Assembly: GCF_000521215.1 (NCBI RefSeq)
Contig: NZ_KI928927.1
Location: 94,440-158,439 of the forward strand
Direction: 5' to 3'
Length of the DNA: 64,000 nt
Source of the DNA: Labrenzia sp. DG1229
GTDB taxonomy: Bacteria > Pseudomonadota > Alphaproteobacteria > Rhizobiales > Stappiaceae
The notes below the pieces were generated by a model, which was given only the letters and a program-made list of their open reading frames with translations, searched no databases and was not told the DNA's origin. Shown piece after piece: positions 26,551-36,664 of the stretch. Positions within the stretch are counted from its first letter, which is position 1, and each line of letters begins with the position of its first letter. The position numbers and the translations under genes are program-made.

Positions 26551-27111
26551 TTAGGGCAGCGTGTCGAAACCTTCCGAAAATCCGTTCAGCGAAATCGGGA
26601 TGCCGATACCTTCCTCGGGTGTCTGGAAGATGATGAAGGTTGCTTGAGCACCGGCCTTCAGTTTCGTCAGCAATTCATCTTCCAAAATGACTTCCGCGAT
26701 ACAGCCGTTCGGCAGGCAGCGAACGAACCCGGCTCGTCCGATGTCCGCATTGTCGACGCGCAATCCCAGACCGGAGGGCAAAAGGACACCCAGCGGCGCA
26801 AGAACGCGCAGGATGCGAGCCTGTTTGTCGGCGGTTTTGAGAACAATCACGGAAAGGCCGACATTCTCGCGATCTGAAGCCGTGACATTTTGAATGAGGG
26901 CGCATTGCTCGCCGGAAGCACCAGGAGGTGTATCGCAGCGCATCTGCCAATCGCCATGGCTGGATCGGACCTCGCCTTGAGCCTGAGCGGGTGGATTTCC
27001 ATGGACAAGCGTGCCCAGGAAAAGCCCGGCAATGGCGGCCAGTTTCAAAATGGAAAGCCCGGTTTTTCCCGAGCTGTGTGGTTGGAAGGACTGCTGCGTA
27101 TGAGTTGACAA
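26551..27111 (-). CDS. Invasion-associated locus B (IalB) family protein
   Basis: 186-residue exported protein. An unusually long N-region precedes a hydrophobic segment (LSILKLAAIAGLFLGTLVHG) ending near AQAQ. The mature part has GDWQMRCD, EQCALIQNV, RCLPNGCIAEVIL and the FQTPEEGIGIPISLNGF ending typical of IalB. The family is periplasmic and of uncertain function despite its Bartonella name. The start is TTG at 27111 with a strong GGAGGA four bases upstream; no ATG lies nearby. Two conserved Cys pairs suggest disulfides. Confidence 0.88.
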   Translation of the reverse strand: MSTHTQQSFQPHSSGKTGLSILKLAAIAGLFLGTLVHGNPPAQAQGEVRSSHGDWQMRCDTPPGASGEQCALIQNVTASDRENVGLSVIVLKTADKQARILRVLAPLGVLLPSGLGLRVDNADIGRAGFVRCLPNGCIAEVILEDELLTKLKAGAQATFIIFQTPEEGIGIPISLNGFSEGFDTLP

Positions 27112-27290
27112 GAAATCCTCCGGTCAATCGTTGTCCGATTCTGCAAAAGCGTATGAACTGGTTTTCAGTCCGCTTAGCGAATCATGGTTTAATCCCGGCC
27201 AGACATTGCCGCACAATGGCCGTTGATTCCAGTCTGCCGGGGGGCCGAGCCGTCGATTAGCCCGAATTTTTGTCGAAAATCCGTGTGTCC

Positions 27291-27304
27291 TTGACGTGCG
27301 TCAA
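27291..27304. promoter_or_regulatory. Candidate FNR/FixK-type box
   Basis: TTGAC-GTGC-GTCAA is a perfect palindrome that fits the FNR/FixK family pattern TTGAY-N4-RTCAA. It lies 322 bases upstream of the coxB start and 180 bases upstream of ialB. Oxygen-dependent control of the terminal oxidase would fit, but the distance leaves the target unclear. Confidence 0.45.
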
Positions 27305-27431
27305 TCTGGCAAGGCCATTCTGAGGATGTGAAAAGTTGGAAATTCCGTTGCAGCTCGGCGTTTCTTGTGGTTTTTGTGCGGCACAATGGTGTCGGCGGGG
27401 TGATGCGGCAGATCGCCGCTCTGGCCGATTG

Positions 27432-27463
27432 TAACCATCGCCCTTCATAGGGGTTTATGGTTA
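27432..27463 (+). promoter_or_regulatory. Stem-loop or operator upstream of coxB
   Basis: TAACCAT (27432-27438) and ATGGTTA (27457-27463) form a perfect inverted repeat enclosing CCCT/AGGG. It lies about 160 bases before coxB and overlaps a TATAGT-like promoter element. It could be an operator or a leader structure. The rest of the 514-base gap between ialB and coxB holds no gene I recognise. Confidence 0.35.
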
Positions 27464-27625
27464 TAGTCCGGCTATCTGATGATCCTGTCCGATGAACGGT
27501 TATGGCAGATTCAGGCTTGCGAACTCGCGCCAAGCCCGTTACTGCCCGACCGGATTGGTCCGGATCGTGGGTCCAGGATGTATGCAGGTGCCGCTTACAG
27601 GCGGCTGAGGGAAGGGAGCGTGGAC

Positions 27626-28549
27626 GTGAAGGCAGTCTTCAAGCGTCTCATGACAATGGCCGGAGCGGCGGCAACATTTGCTGGAGTGTCCACCGCGGCC
27701 CTGGCAGCCGAATCCGGTATGACAAACTGGCAGCTGGGCTTTCAGGCCTCGGTGTCTGACATGATGGACGACATCACGTGGTTCAACGCGTTCACGCTGG
27801 TGATCATTACGGTGATCACGCTGTTCGTGCTGGCTCTGCTGGTCGTTTGCATGGTGAAGTTCAGCTCCAAGGCAAATCCGGTGCCCTCCCGCACCTCGCA
27901 CAACACGATGATTGAAGTGGCCTGGACGGTCGTGCCGATCCTGATCCTTGTTGTCATCGCGATCCCGTCGTTCCGTCTGCTCTACAAGCAGCTCGATATC
28001 CCCGAATACGACATGACGATCAAGGCGATCGGATACCAGTGGTACTGGGGATATGAATACACCGACGAAGGCATGGGCGATCTCTATTATGATTCCTACA
28101 TGATCGCTGATGATGATCGTCAGGCGGTTGCCGAAGCACGTGGTGTGTCGCTGAACGAAGTGCCTCGGCTTCTGGCGGTTGATTATGATCTCGTCGTTCC
28201 TGTCGATACCACCGTTCGTCTTCAGGTGACGGCTGAAGACGTTATCCACGCATTCGCAATGCCTTCGATGGGTCTCAAGATCGATGCGATCCCGGGTCGT
28301 CTGAACGAGACGTGGTTCCGCGCACGCGAGGAAGGTGTCTACTACGGTCAGTGCTCCGAGCTTTGCGGCGTCAATCACGCCTTCATGCCGATTGCTCTTC
28401 GCGTAGTGTCCAAGGAACAGTACAAGACCTGGGCAACAGCGGCGCAGGAAGACCTGGACACGGCCAATGAACAGCTGATGGCATCCATTAAAGATCAAAA
28501 GAAGCTTGCTGCCGGCAAGCTCGAAGACATCTCCGTCGCCGCGAAATAA
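27626..28549 (+). CDS. coxB: Cytochrome c oxidase subunit II
   Basis: Subunit II of aa3-type oxidase; receives electrons from cytochrome c through CuA. About 307 residues: signal peptide (KAVFKRLMTMAGAAATF to ALAAES), two transmembrane helices and the periplasmic cupredoxin domain. The copper site is complete in YYGQCSELCGVNHAFMPI (two Cys, His, Met), with GYQWYWGYEY as the electron entry aromatic motif. I choose GTG 27626 because AAGGGAG lies seven bases upstream and it gives a clean signal peptide; ORF extensions upstream lack both. First gene of the cox operon. Confidence 0.95.
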   Translation: MKAVFKRLMTMAGAAATFAGVSTAALAAESGMTNWQLGFQASVSDMMDDITWFNAFTLVIITVITLFVLALLVVCMVKFSSKANPVPSRTSHNTMIEVAWTVVPILILVVIAIPSFRLLYKQLDIPEYDMTIKAIGYQWYWGYEYTDEGMGDLYYDSYMIADDDRQAVAEARGVSLNEVPRLLAVDYDLVVPVDTTVRLQVTAEDVIHAFAMPSMGLKIDAIPGRLNETWFRAREEGVYYGQCSELCGVNHAFMPIALRVVSKEQYKTWATAAQEDLDTANEQLMASIKDQKKLAAGKLEDISVAAK

Positions 28550-28601
28550 CGCGGCGGCTTTCATTTGACCGGTGACGCGCGATAACACGCAGCGCTGCTG
28601 A

Positions 28602-30221
<1,620 letters not shown>

Positions 30222-30231
30222 AACTGCGGAC

Positions 30232-30287
30232 GGAGGCACGGCCTCCGACCTGAAATCGGCACCGCACCGGCAATCGGCGCGGTGCCT
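30232..30287 (+). repeat. Two tandem stem-loops between ctaD and ctaB
   Basis: CGGAGGC-ACG-GCCTCCG (30232-30248) and GGCACCGC/GCGGTGCC (30259-30287) are perfect GC-rich hairpins just after the ctaD stop. No T run follows, so they more likely limit read-through or protect the coxB-ctaD message 3' end, giving more subunit mRNA than assembly-factor mRNA. Confidence 0.55.
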
Positions 30288-30336
30288 CCATTGAAAAGCT
30301 GCCAGGGCAGTACAACGGAATTTGAAGGACGCGCCC

Positions 30337-31272
30337 ATGTCGCTCGTCGAGCGCCAGGATACGATCAGTCAGGACAGCGCCGTCTGGAACGGTGGAATGG
30401 GATCGGTGAGCGACTATGTAGCGCTGCTGAAACCGCGCGTCATGTCTCTCGTCATATTCACGGCCTTTGTTGGCCTGATGCTGGCTCCGGGGTCCGTGCA
30501 TCCGGTACTGGGCGGCGTTGCGATCCTGTGTATCGCCATCGGTGCAGGTGCATCGGGTGCCCTGAACATGTGGTACGACGCCGACATCGACGAGATCATG
30601 TCGCGCACTCAAAAGCGTCCGATTCCCGCTGGAAAGATCACCGGGGAGGAGGCCTTTGCCTTCGGCATGACATTGGCGATCGGGTCCGTGGTCACGCTCG
30701 GGTTGCTGGTCAACTGGTTCGCGGGTGCGTTCCTGGCATTTACGATTTTCTTCTACGTCGTCATATACACGATGTGGCTGAAACGCTCCACGCCACAGAA
30801 TATTGTCATTGGCGGTGCAGCCGGCGCATTTCCTCCAATGGTTGGCTGGGCGTCCGTAACCGGCTCGGTGAGCCTGGAGAGTTTCGTGCTCTTCCTCATA
30901 ATCTTCACGTGGACGCCGCCGCATTTCTGGGCGCTGGCCCTGTTCAAGAGTGGCGACTATCGTGCTGCGGGCATTCCGATGCTGCCGGTTGTTGCCGGTG
31001 AAACCAGCACGCGTCATCACATTCTCGCTTATTCACTCATCCTTGCACCCGTCGGCATGTCTCCGTATTTCCTGGGATTTGCGAGCCCTGTTTACGGGGC
31101 TGCTTCTGCGGTGCTGGGACTGGCTTTCTTTGCGCTTGCCGCCAACGTCTGGCGCAGGCGCGAAGGCGATGAAGCACGCAAGGCCTGCGTCAACCTGTTC
31201 AAGTTTTCCATCTTCTATCTGTTTCTTTTGTTTGCCCTGTTGCTGGGCGAAAGTCTGGTCGCAGGGGCGTAG
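30337..31272 (+). CDS. ctaB: Protoheme IX farnesyltransferase (heme O synthase)
   Basis: 311-residue UbiA-fold membrane enzyme that farnesylates heme b to heme O, the precursor of heme A. The first Asp motif is [19 protein letters not shown]; the family-specific [14 protein letters not shown] and [12 protein letters not shown] are present. [17 protein letters not shown] is the usual first helix. ATG 30337 has AAGGAC eight bases upstream. The position after ctaD is standard for alphaproteobacteria. No heme A synthase gene (ctaA) is seen in the window. Confidence 0.96.
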   Translation: MSLVERQDTISQDSAVWNGGMGSVSDYVALLKPRVMSLVIFTAFVGLMLAPGSVHPVLGGVAILCIAIGAGASGALNMWYDADIDEIMSRTQKRPIPAGKITGEEAFAFGMTLAIGSVVTLGLLVNWFAGAFLAFTIFFYVVIYTMWLKRSTPQNIVIGGAAGAFPPMVGWASVTGSVSLESFVLFLIIFTWTPPHFWALALFKSGDYRAAGIPMLPVVAGETSTRHHILAYSLILAPVGMSPYFLGFASPVYGAASAVLGLAFFALAANVWRRREGDEARKACVNLFKFSIFYLFLLFALLLGESLVAGA

Positions 31273-31273
31273 G

Positions 31274-31438
31274 ATGATGGCGGAAGATGAACAGGGTATC
31301 AGGCTGACAACGGAACAGCAGAAGAAGCGGCGTTCTCGCTCGATTGCGATCGCAATTGTGTTGCTGGCGCTTGTGGTTCTCTTTTATGTGGTCACCATCG
31401 TCAAGCTGGGACCGAGTATCATGGATCGGGCTCTTTAG
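31274..31438 (+). CDS. Small single-helix CoxF-type protein
   Basis: 54 residues (ATG 31274, alternative ATG 31277). A charged N-terminus (RLTTEQQKKRRSRS) is followed by one transmembrane helix (IAIAIVLLALVVLFYVVTIV) and KLGPSIMDRAL. Genes of this size and character sit between ctaB and ctaG in many alphaproteobacteria and are annotated CoxF or cytochrome oxidase small assembly protein. It begins directly after the ctaB stop and ends 10 bases before ctaG, so it is translated as part of the operon. Role inferred from position. Confidence 0.8.
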   Translation: MMAEDEQGIRLTTEQQKKRRSRSIAIAIVLLALVVLFYVVTIVKLGPSIMDRAL

Positions 31439-31448
31439 GGAAACGCAC

Positions 31449-32054
31449 GTGGGAAACGAGCAGAACAACAATCAGGTCGCAAGCAGCAATCGCAGGGTCG
31501 CCCTTGCGTGCGTCAGCGTATTCGGACTGATGGTGGGTGCTGCCTATGCTGCCGTTCCCCTTTACGATCTCTTTTGCCGCGTGACCGGTTTTGGCGGAAC
31601 TCCGCAAGTTGCGACCAGTGACAGCGACATTGTCATCAACCGGATGATCACCGTGCGCTTCGACGGGAATGTCAATCATTCCCTGCCCTGGAAATTCAAG
31701 CCGGCACAACGGTCGGTGACCCTCAAGATGGGTGAGAGCGCGCAACTTGCTTATCTGGCGACCAATACCGGTAGCGAGGAGACCGTTGGAACCTCGACCT
31801 TCAATGTGTGGCCTCCGTCAGCAGGCGCATATTTCAACAAGCTGGATTGCTTCTGCTTTACCGAGCAGAAACTGGCGTCCGGCGAAACCGTCGAAATGCC
31901 GGTCGTCTTCTTCGTCGACCCGGAGATGGACAAGGATCCTGAGCTGGAACACGTGAAGGAAATCACTTTGTCCTATACTTTCTTCCCGGTAGAAGAACCG
32001 GAACAACCTGTTGCAGCACGGGCTGAAGCGCCTTCTGCTGAAACGAACTTGTGA
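31449..32054 (+). CDS. ctaG: Cytochrome c oxidase assembly protein CtaG/Cox11
   Basis: 201 residues; membrane-anchored copper chaperone that delivers Cu to the CuB site of subunit I. One N-terminal helix (VALACVSVFGLMVGAAYAAV) leads to PLYDLFCRVTGFGGTP, the conserved Cox11 opening with its Cys. The copper ligands are in KLDCFCFTEQ. The C-terminal beta domain ends TLSYTFFPVE. The start is GTG 31449, with AGGGA eight bases upstream. Confidence 0.96.
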   Translation: MGNEQNNNQVASSNRRVALACVSVFGLMVGAAYAAVPLYDLFCRVTGFGGTPQVATSDSDIVINRMITVRFDGNVNHSLPWKFKPAQRSVTLKMGESAQLAYLATNTGSEETVGTSTFNVWPPSAGAYFNKLDCFCFTEQKLASGETVEMPVVFFVDPEMDKDPELEHVKEITLSYTFFPVEEPEQPVAARAEAPSAETNL

Positions 32055-32103
32055 GCGATTGCGCTTGTTGCGCATGACATGATTGTGTTTGGGGAGCTTG
32101 CCG

Positions 32104-32982
32104 ATGGCTGAGGCACATACCAATAACCACGACTACCACCTGGTGGAGCCGAGCCCGTGGCCTTTCATCGGGTCGATTGGCGCTTTCATCATGGCGATTG
32201 GCGCAATCGCATGGATGAAATCCGCAGCCGGTGAATCATTCGAGCTTTTCAGTATCGACTTCGCCGCGGCAAGCTGGGGGCTGTTTGCCATCGGTCTGCT
32301 GGTGGTTCTTTACGTGATGTTCGGTTGGTGGAGCGATACCATCAAGGAATCGCGTGAGGGGCATCATACACGTGTTGTGTCCCTTCACCTTCGCTATGGC
32401 ATGCTGTTGTTCATTGCCTCGGAAGTGATGTTCTTCGTTGCCTGGTTCTGGGCATATTTCGACGCAGCGCTTTTTGCCGGAGAAGCCATTCAGTTCAGCC
32501 GAGTCGAAGCGACCGGTGGTCACTGGCCGCCGGACGGAATTGCAACATTCGACCCGTGGCACCTGCCGCTCTTGAACACGTTGATCCTGCTCTGCTCCGG
32601 AACGACGGTGACCTGGGCGCACCACGCTCTTCTGCACGACGATCGTGAGGGCCTGAAATGGGGTCTGACGCTGACCGTTCTGCTCGGCGTCCTGTTCACG
32701 ATCGTTCAAGCCTACGAATATGGCCATGCCGCATTCTCATTCGACGGCAACATCTACGGCGCGACCTTCTTCATGGCGACCGGCTTCCACGGCTTCCATG
32801 TGATTGTGGGAACAATCTTCCTGCTGGTCTGCCTGCTGCGTGCGCTGGCCGGACAATTCTCCGTGGAAAAACACTTCGGCTTCGAGGCCGCCGCCTGGTA
32901 CTGGCACTTCGTGGACGTCGTCTGGCTGTTCCTGTTTGTCGCCATCTATATCTGGGGCGCAGGGACTCCCGCCGCGCACTAG
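32104..32982 (+). CDS. ctaE: Cytochrome c oxidase subunit III
   Basis: 292 residues with seven membrane helices; subunit III stabilises the oxidase core and its proton uptake. [16 protein letters not shown] is the typical N-terminus, and [47 protein letters not shown] and [16 protein letters not shown] are diagnostic. ATG 32104 follows GGGGAG. A rho-independent terminator follows the gene at 33007-33039, ending the main oxidase transcript. Confidence 0.97.
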   Translation: MAEAHTNNHDYHLVEPSPWPFIGSIGAFIMAIGAIAWMKSAAGESFELFSIDFAAASWGLFAIGLLVVLYVMFGWWSDTIKESREGHHTRVVSLHLRYGMLLFIASEVMFFVAWFWAYFDAALFAGEAIQFSRVEATGGHWPPDGIATFDPWHLPLLNTLILLCSGTTVTWAHHALLHDDREGLKWGLTLTVLLGVLFTIVQAYEYGHAAFSFDGNIYGATFFMATGFHGFHVIVGTIFLLVCLLRALAGQFSVEKHFGFEAAAWYWHFVDVVWLFLFVAIYIWGAGTPAAH

Positions 32983-33006
32983 GTGAGTAAGCCACTCCAT
33001 CAGGAA

Positions 33007-33039
33007 GCGCCCGGTTTGTTGGACAGACCGGGCGTTTTT
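33007..33039 (+). terminator. Rho-independent terminator after ctaE
   Basis: CGCCCGGT (33007-33014) pairs with ACCGGGCG (33026-33033), followed directly by six T residues. It lies 25 bases after the ctaE stop and separates the oxidase genes from DUF983/SURF1. Confidence 0.9.
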
Positions 33040-33065
33040 TGATTTTCGAACCTTAGGCATCAGGT

Positions 33066-33455
33066 ATGGAAGACAAGGCCCATTTTCCGCCGGTCAATCC
33101 GGTGACCTCCGGACTTTCCGGAAAGTGCCCCCGCTGCGGCCAGGGAAAACTCTTCAGCGGATTTCTCAGCGTCAAGAAGGCCTGCAGTGCTTGTGGCCTC
33201 GACTATTCCTTCGCCGACAGCGGCGACGGCCCCGCGGTCTTTGTCATCATGCTCGTCGGTTTTGTCGTCGTCGGACTGGTTCTGTTTGTGGAACTGTCCT
33301 TTCAGCCACCGATTTGGCTGCATCTCTTGCTTTGGCTTCCACTGACAGTCGTCCTCGCGGCTGCCGTGTTACGCCCGCTAAAAGGGTTGATGATCGCACT
33401 TCAGTTCAGGCACAAAGCCGAAGAAGGCCGACTGGATAATCCGGACGACATTTGA
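33066..33455 (+). CDS. DUF983 family membrane protein
   Basis: 129 residues. An N-terminal zinc-ribbon type CPRCGQGKLFSGFL plus CSACGLDYSF is followed by two transmembrane helices (FVIMLVGFVVVGLVLFVEL and LHLLLWLPLTVVLAAAVL). DUF983 genes lie between ctaE and SURF1 in many alphaproteobacteria, so a part in oxidase assembly is likely but unproven. Starts 27 bases after the terminator. Confidence 0.9.
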   Translation: MEDKAHFPPVNPVTSGLSGKCPRCGQGKLFSGFLSVKKACSACGLDYSFADSGDGPAVFVIMLVGFVVVGLVLFVELSFQPPIWLHLLLWLPLTVVLAAAVLRPLKGLMIALQFRHKAEEGRLDNPDDI

Positions 33456-33477
33456 ACCAAAGAGACATGATCGGCCC

Positions 33478-34242
33478 ATGGGCGGACTAAAGAAACTTCT
33501 CATCCCCACAATTGCCGCGGCACTTGGTCTTGTTGTTCTTCTGAACCTCGGCTTCTGGCAGCTCAACCGGCTTGAGTGGAAGACCAACCTCATCGCTCAA
33601 GTCGAATCAGGTATCACGATGCCGCCAGTCGAAGCGCCACGCCCGGCAGTGTGGCGGGATGGCCTCGGGAAAGAGTACGACTATCGCCGTGTCAAATTGA
33701 AAGGTGCATTCCTTGAAGGTAACACCTTCTACTACAACGCGCTTTCAAACCCTGTAGGGCTGGCGGAAGGTCCCGGTGTTTTGGTTTATGCGCCGTTCAG
33801 AACGTCGGAAGGCTGGCTGGTTCTCGTCAACCGGGGATTTCTGCCGCAGGGACTTGCGGAACCTGCAAAGGCGGCTGCCTTGAAAATTCCCGGCGGGCAA
33901 GTGGGTCTGACAGGTCTCCTGAGGTTGAGCGAGAAACCGAACTGGACCACTCCGGACCCGAGTGCCGATGACAGGTTATGGTTTGCCCGCGATACGGAGG
34001 CGATGGGAGAGGTGCTGGGGTTAAATCCCCGAGATCTTGCGCCATACAGCATTGATCTGGATGTCGCGTTCACACCCGAATCCGGGTTGCCGCAGGCCGG
34101 TGAAACCATTGTCCGGTTCAAGAATGACCATCTTGGATATGCTCTGACATGGTTCGGATTGGCTGCGACACTTCTGGGTGTGTTCCTAACCTACGCGGCC
34201 ACGATACTCTGGCCGCGTAGCAAGGGCAGTGGAAGCGCTTAG
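33478..34242 (+). CDS. SURF1 family oxidase assembly protein
   Basis: 254 residues with one transmembrane helix at each end (IAAALGLVVLLNLGFWQL and ALTWFGLAATLLGVFLTYA) and a periplasmic domain between. GFWQLNRLEWK, NTFYYNALSNPVG, VLVNRGFLP and FKNDHLGYALTWF are SURF1 (Shy1) signatures. The family helps insert heme A into subunit I. The stop codon shares bases with the convergent peroxiredoxin stop (34239-34242). Confidence 0.93.
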   Translation: MGGLKKLLIPTIAAALGLVVLLNLGFWQLNRLEWKTNLIAQVESGITMPPVEAPRPAVWRDGLGKEYDYRRVKLKGAFLEGNTFYYNALSNPVGLAEGPGVLVYAPFRTSEGWLVLVNRGFLPQGLAEPAKAAALKIPGGQVGLTGLLRLSEKPNWTTPDPSADDRLWFARDTEAMGEVLGLNPRDLAPYSIDLDVAFTPESGLPQAGETIVRFKNDHLGYALTWFGLAATLLGVFLTYAATILWPRSKGSGSA

Positions 34243-34727
34243 CCGAGCGCTTCAAGTATGGCGGCAGCGCCTGTCTTCGTTGCTTCGCCGGGAGTTTCCT
34301 CAACGGCCAGGAAGGTAACTTCGCCATCCTTCGCGATGAGCGCGAAACGTTGCGAACGCAGATGGCCGAAAATAGGTGCCGGTCCAAGACCCAGGCCGAT
34401 AGCCTCGACAAATTCCGCACCGGTGTCAGCCAAAAAGGTGACTTTACTACCCGTATTGGAGGCTTTTTCCCAGGCATCCATGACGAACACATCGTTGACG
34501 GACAGGACCGCAATCGTGTCGACACCCTTGTTTTTCAGGGTTTCGGCATGCTCGACGAAACCGGGAAGATGATTCATATGGCAGGTCGGCGTGAATGCGC
34601 CGGGCACGCCGAACAGAACGAGAGTCTTGCCGCCTGCGATGTCATTCAACGACATCTCGCCGGGCCCGTCGCTGGTCATGATCTTGAAAGTGGCGTCCGG
34701 AAGGCGCTCCCCAACCTTGATTGTCAT
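34239..34727 (-). CDS. Peroxiredoxin, Prx5 type
   Basis: 162 residues; reduces hydroperoxides using glutaredoxin or thioredoxin. The peroxidatic Cys is in PGAFTPTCHMNHLPGF. VLSVNDVFVMDAW, FLADTGAEFVEAIGL and the C-terminal AVEETPGEATKTGA are typical of the bacterial Prx5/AhpC-TSA group. ATG 34727 follows AAAGGGA; upstream open codons are ignored. It converges on SURF1 with a four-base overlap of the two stop codons. Confidence 0.93.
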   Translation of the reverse strand: MTIKVGERLPDATFKIMTSDGPGEMSLNDIAGGKTLVLFGVPGAFTPTCHMNHLPGFVEHAETLKNKGVDTIAVLSVNDVFVMDAWEKASNTGSKVTFLADTGAEFVEAIGLGLGPAPIFGHLRSQRFALIAKDGEVTFLAVEETPGEATKTGAAAILEALG

Positions 34728-34841
34728 ATCGAATATCCCTTTGCTGGATGACTTAACGAAGAACTTGTCCGCTTGCACAGATAGAGCGTTGTTCGTTCAA
34801 CGTCGAGTAAAGCTTGAACGAAACCGGTCAATGGATGCGCT

Positions 34842-35660
34842 CTAGTCGATCCAATCCGCAGAAATGGGCTCCAGGCGTTCGACGCCTATTCCGTTCGAAG
34901 ACAGCACAAGCCTGAGCTGGCGGTCACTTTCAGTTGTCGCCAGTCCTTTCGTCGAAAGACGCCATATCGCCTTGTCTCCGTTCCTTCCCAGAGGTTTCGG
35001 AAGACCGATAAAGGATCCTTCCGGGCCTGCTGCAAAGAGGTCGGCCTCACCATCATCGCCAACTGTGGCCTCGACAAGGAGAAAACCCTTGCCGTCATGT
35101 GTCACGGAATTGATTTCCAGTCCGTCACTGGTTTTCTGGCTAGGAACCGCGGTGAGGTCCCGATCGATAAGGCGTTTTGACAATGCATCCTTGTTGCCGT
35201 TCGGGTTGAATTCCAGTGTCAGGACAGCGTCTCCTGGAACGCAAATATCCTTGCAGATCCCGAAAAAGACCTCGACTTCCAGCTTGGCATCCTGATCCTT
35301 CTCCGCTGGAGTAATCCGGAACGGCAGAACTATTCCGTCGTGATAGACGATCGATTCCGAAAAACCGTCATCGTAACGCTCAGGCACGGGGTACAGAATT
35401 TCGAGACTTTCGAGATTGTCGGACGCGGTTACCGAAATCTGTGGCGGAATACCGGCCTCACCGGCATATCGCCAATAGGTGTGCCAGCCGGGCTCCAACA
35501 GGAACTCCAGCCCGGCCATGTAGTGTCCGTCCTGAAGGGGGCCTGCGGAGATCAGACGAACAGCGCCACCTTGAACCTCGACCCAGTCAGTCATCTCGGC
35601 GCGGGCGGGGGCAAAGGCGCACAAAAGCATCATGAGCGCAATCTGGACGGTGTATTTCAT
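34842..35660 (-). CDS. Exported DsbD alpha-domain-like protein
   Basis: 272 residues: signal peptide (KYTVQIALMMLLCAFAPARA) then a domain like the N-terminal thiol-exchange domain of DsbD. LLEPGWHTYWRYAGEAGIPP is the conserved opening and VEVFFGICKDICVPGDAVL carries the paired Cys residues. It lacks DsbD's membrane and thioredoxin parts, so it may be a stand-alone periplasmic disulfide reductase or an electron acceptor from a CcdA-type protein. Divergent from yqgE. Confidence 0.85.
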   Translation of the reverse strand: MKYTVQIALMMLLCAFAPARAEMTDWVEVQGGAVRLISAGPLQDGHYMAGLEFLLEPGWHTYWRYAGEAGIPPQISVTASDNLESLEILYPVPERYDDGFSESIVYHDGIVLPFRITPAEKDQDAKLEVEVFFGICKDICVPGDAVLTLEFNPNGNKDALSKRLIDRDLTAVPSQKTSDGLEINSVTHDGKGFLLVEATVGDDGEADLFAAGPEGSFIGLPKPLGRNGDKAIWRLSTKGLATTESDRQLRLVLSSNGIGVERLEPISADWID

Positions 35661-35717
35661 GGGCTCAGTGCTACACGAGTTTCGCCGGCACGTCATGGGT
35701 CCGAGCCTCTGGCGGCA

Positions 35718-35760
35718 GTCATTTCCTTGTGACGGTCACGTTACGGCAAAGTGAAATGAC
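35718..35760. promoter_or_regulatory. Nested palindromes in a divergent promoter region
   Basis: An 8-base inverted repeat GTCATTTC (35718-35725) and GAAATGAC (35753-35760) encloses a second palindrome GTGAC-G-GTCAC (35729-35739). It lies between the divergent DsbD-like and yqgE genes and may be a regulator binding site. Confidence 0.4.
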
Positions 35761-35854
35761 GGACGACTGGCACGGGAAACAGTCATTAACAAAGCCGTTC
35801 AAAGGCGGTATGCTTTTGATCGGACGGCAAGCGTCAAACTCAGTCGAGGTGTTT

Positions 35855-36454
35855 ATGGTCGGAGCGGAAGAAACAGACTCTCTTGAAGGACAGTTTCTGA
35901 TTGCAATGCCGAGCATGGCTGACAGTCGGTTCGAACACTCAGTGATCTACCTGTGCTCTCACTCCGATCAGGGTGCCATGGGACTGGTTGTCAATCAGGT
36001 TGCAAGGCACCTTTCCCTTGAGGAATTGCTGATCCAGCTGGATATCTTGAATGATGATGAGAGCGCTATCCGGTTGCCGGACAGTGTTCGCGGTATGAAT
36101 GTTCACAAAGGTGGTCCGGTAGAAGTCGAGCGTGGCTTTGTGCTTCACAGCGATGATTTCATGCTCAATCAGTCAACACTGACGATCGACAACGGTATTT
36201 GTCTTACCGCGACACTGGAGATTTTGCGGGCTCTTGCCCAGGGCGACGGCCCGGAACAGGCTATTCTGGCACTTGGATATGCCGGGTGGGCTCCCGGACA
36301 GCTGGAGAACGAAATTCAGGCGAACGGTTGGCTGACCGCGCCGGCCGATCCGGAAATCCTGTTCGATACGGATTTCGACGCCAAGTGGCGCAGGGCACTC
36401 ACATCAATGGGGATCGATCCGGCAATGCTTTATTCCGACGCAGGGCACGCCTGA
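35855..36454 (+). CDS. YqgE/AlgH family protein
   Basis: 199 residues of the UPF0301 family. DSLEGQFLIAMPSMADSRF, SVIYLCSHSDQGAMGLVVN, KGGPVEVERGFVLHS and ALGYAGWAPGQLENEI are the conserved blocks. Function is unresolved; AlgH was named from an alginate phenotype. Relatives begin a few residues before the FLIAMP strand, so I choose ATG 35855 with GAGG five bases upstream rather than the GTG at 35729. Single gene, followed by a 210-base gap before thrC. Confidence 0.92.
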   Translation: MVGAEETDSLEGQFLIAMPSMADSRFEHSVIYLCSHSDQGAMGLVVNQVARHLSLEELLIQLDILNDDESAIRLPDSVRGMNVHKGGPVEVERGFVLHSDDFMLNQSTLTIDNGICLTATLEILRALAQGDGPEQAILALGYAGWAPGQLENEIQANGWLTAPADPEILFDTDFDAKWRRALTSMGIDPAMLYSDAGHA

Positions 36455-36664
36455 CCTTTTCGATGCAGTGGCGTTGCACAAGCCTTGTCGGCTCACGGTC
36501 ATCATTTAACCCAAAAGCGACTTGCGCTTGAATGTTATGGCGCGTAAGTCGGCTGAATGGCATGGTTTGTTTCAAAGCAGCCGGGTTTCAAGTAGGTTGG
36601 GGGTCTGGCTGCCGGGCAGGAGCGGGCAAAGTCCGTTGAAACGATCAAAGAGGGAAATGGCAGG

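Noticed and set aside
27479-27625. Upstream extension of coxB by up to 49 codons
   Set aside because: It has no ribosome-binding site and would bury the signal peptide; GTG 27626 has a strong one.
36455-36664. Possible threonine leader peptide and attenuator before thrC
   Set aside because: No short ORF with repeated Thr or Ile codons and no terminator pair was found in the gap.
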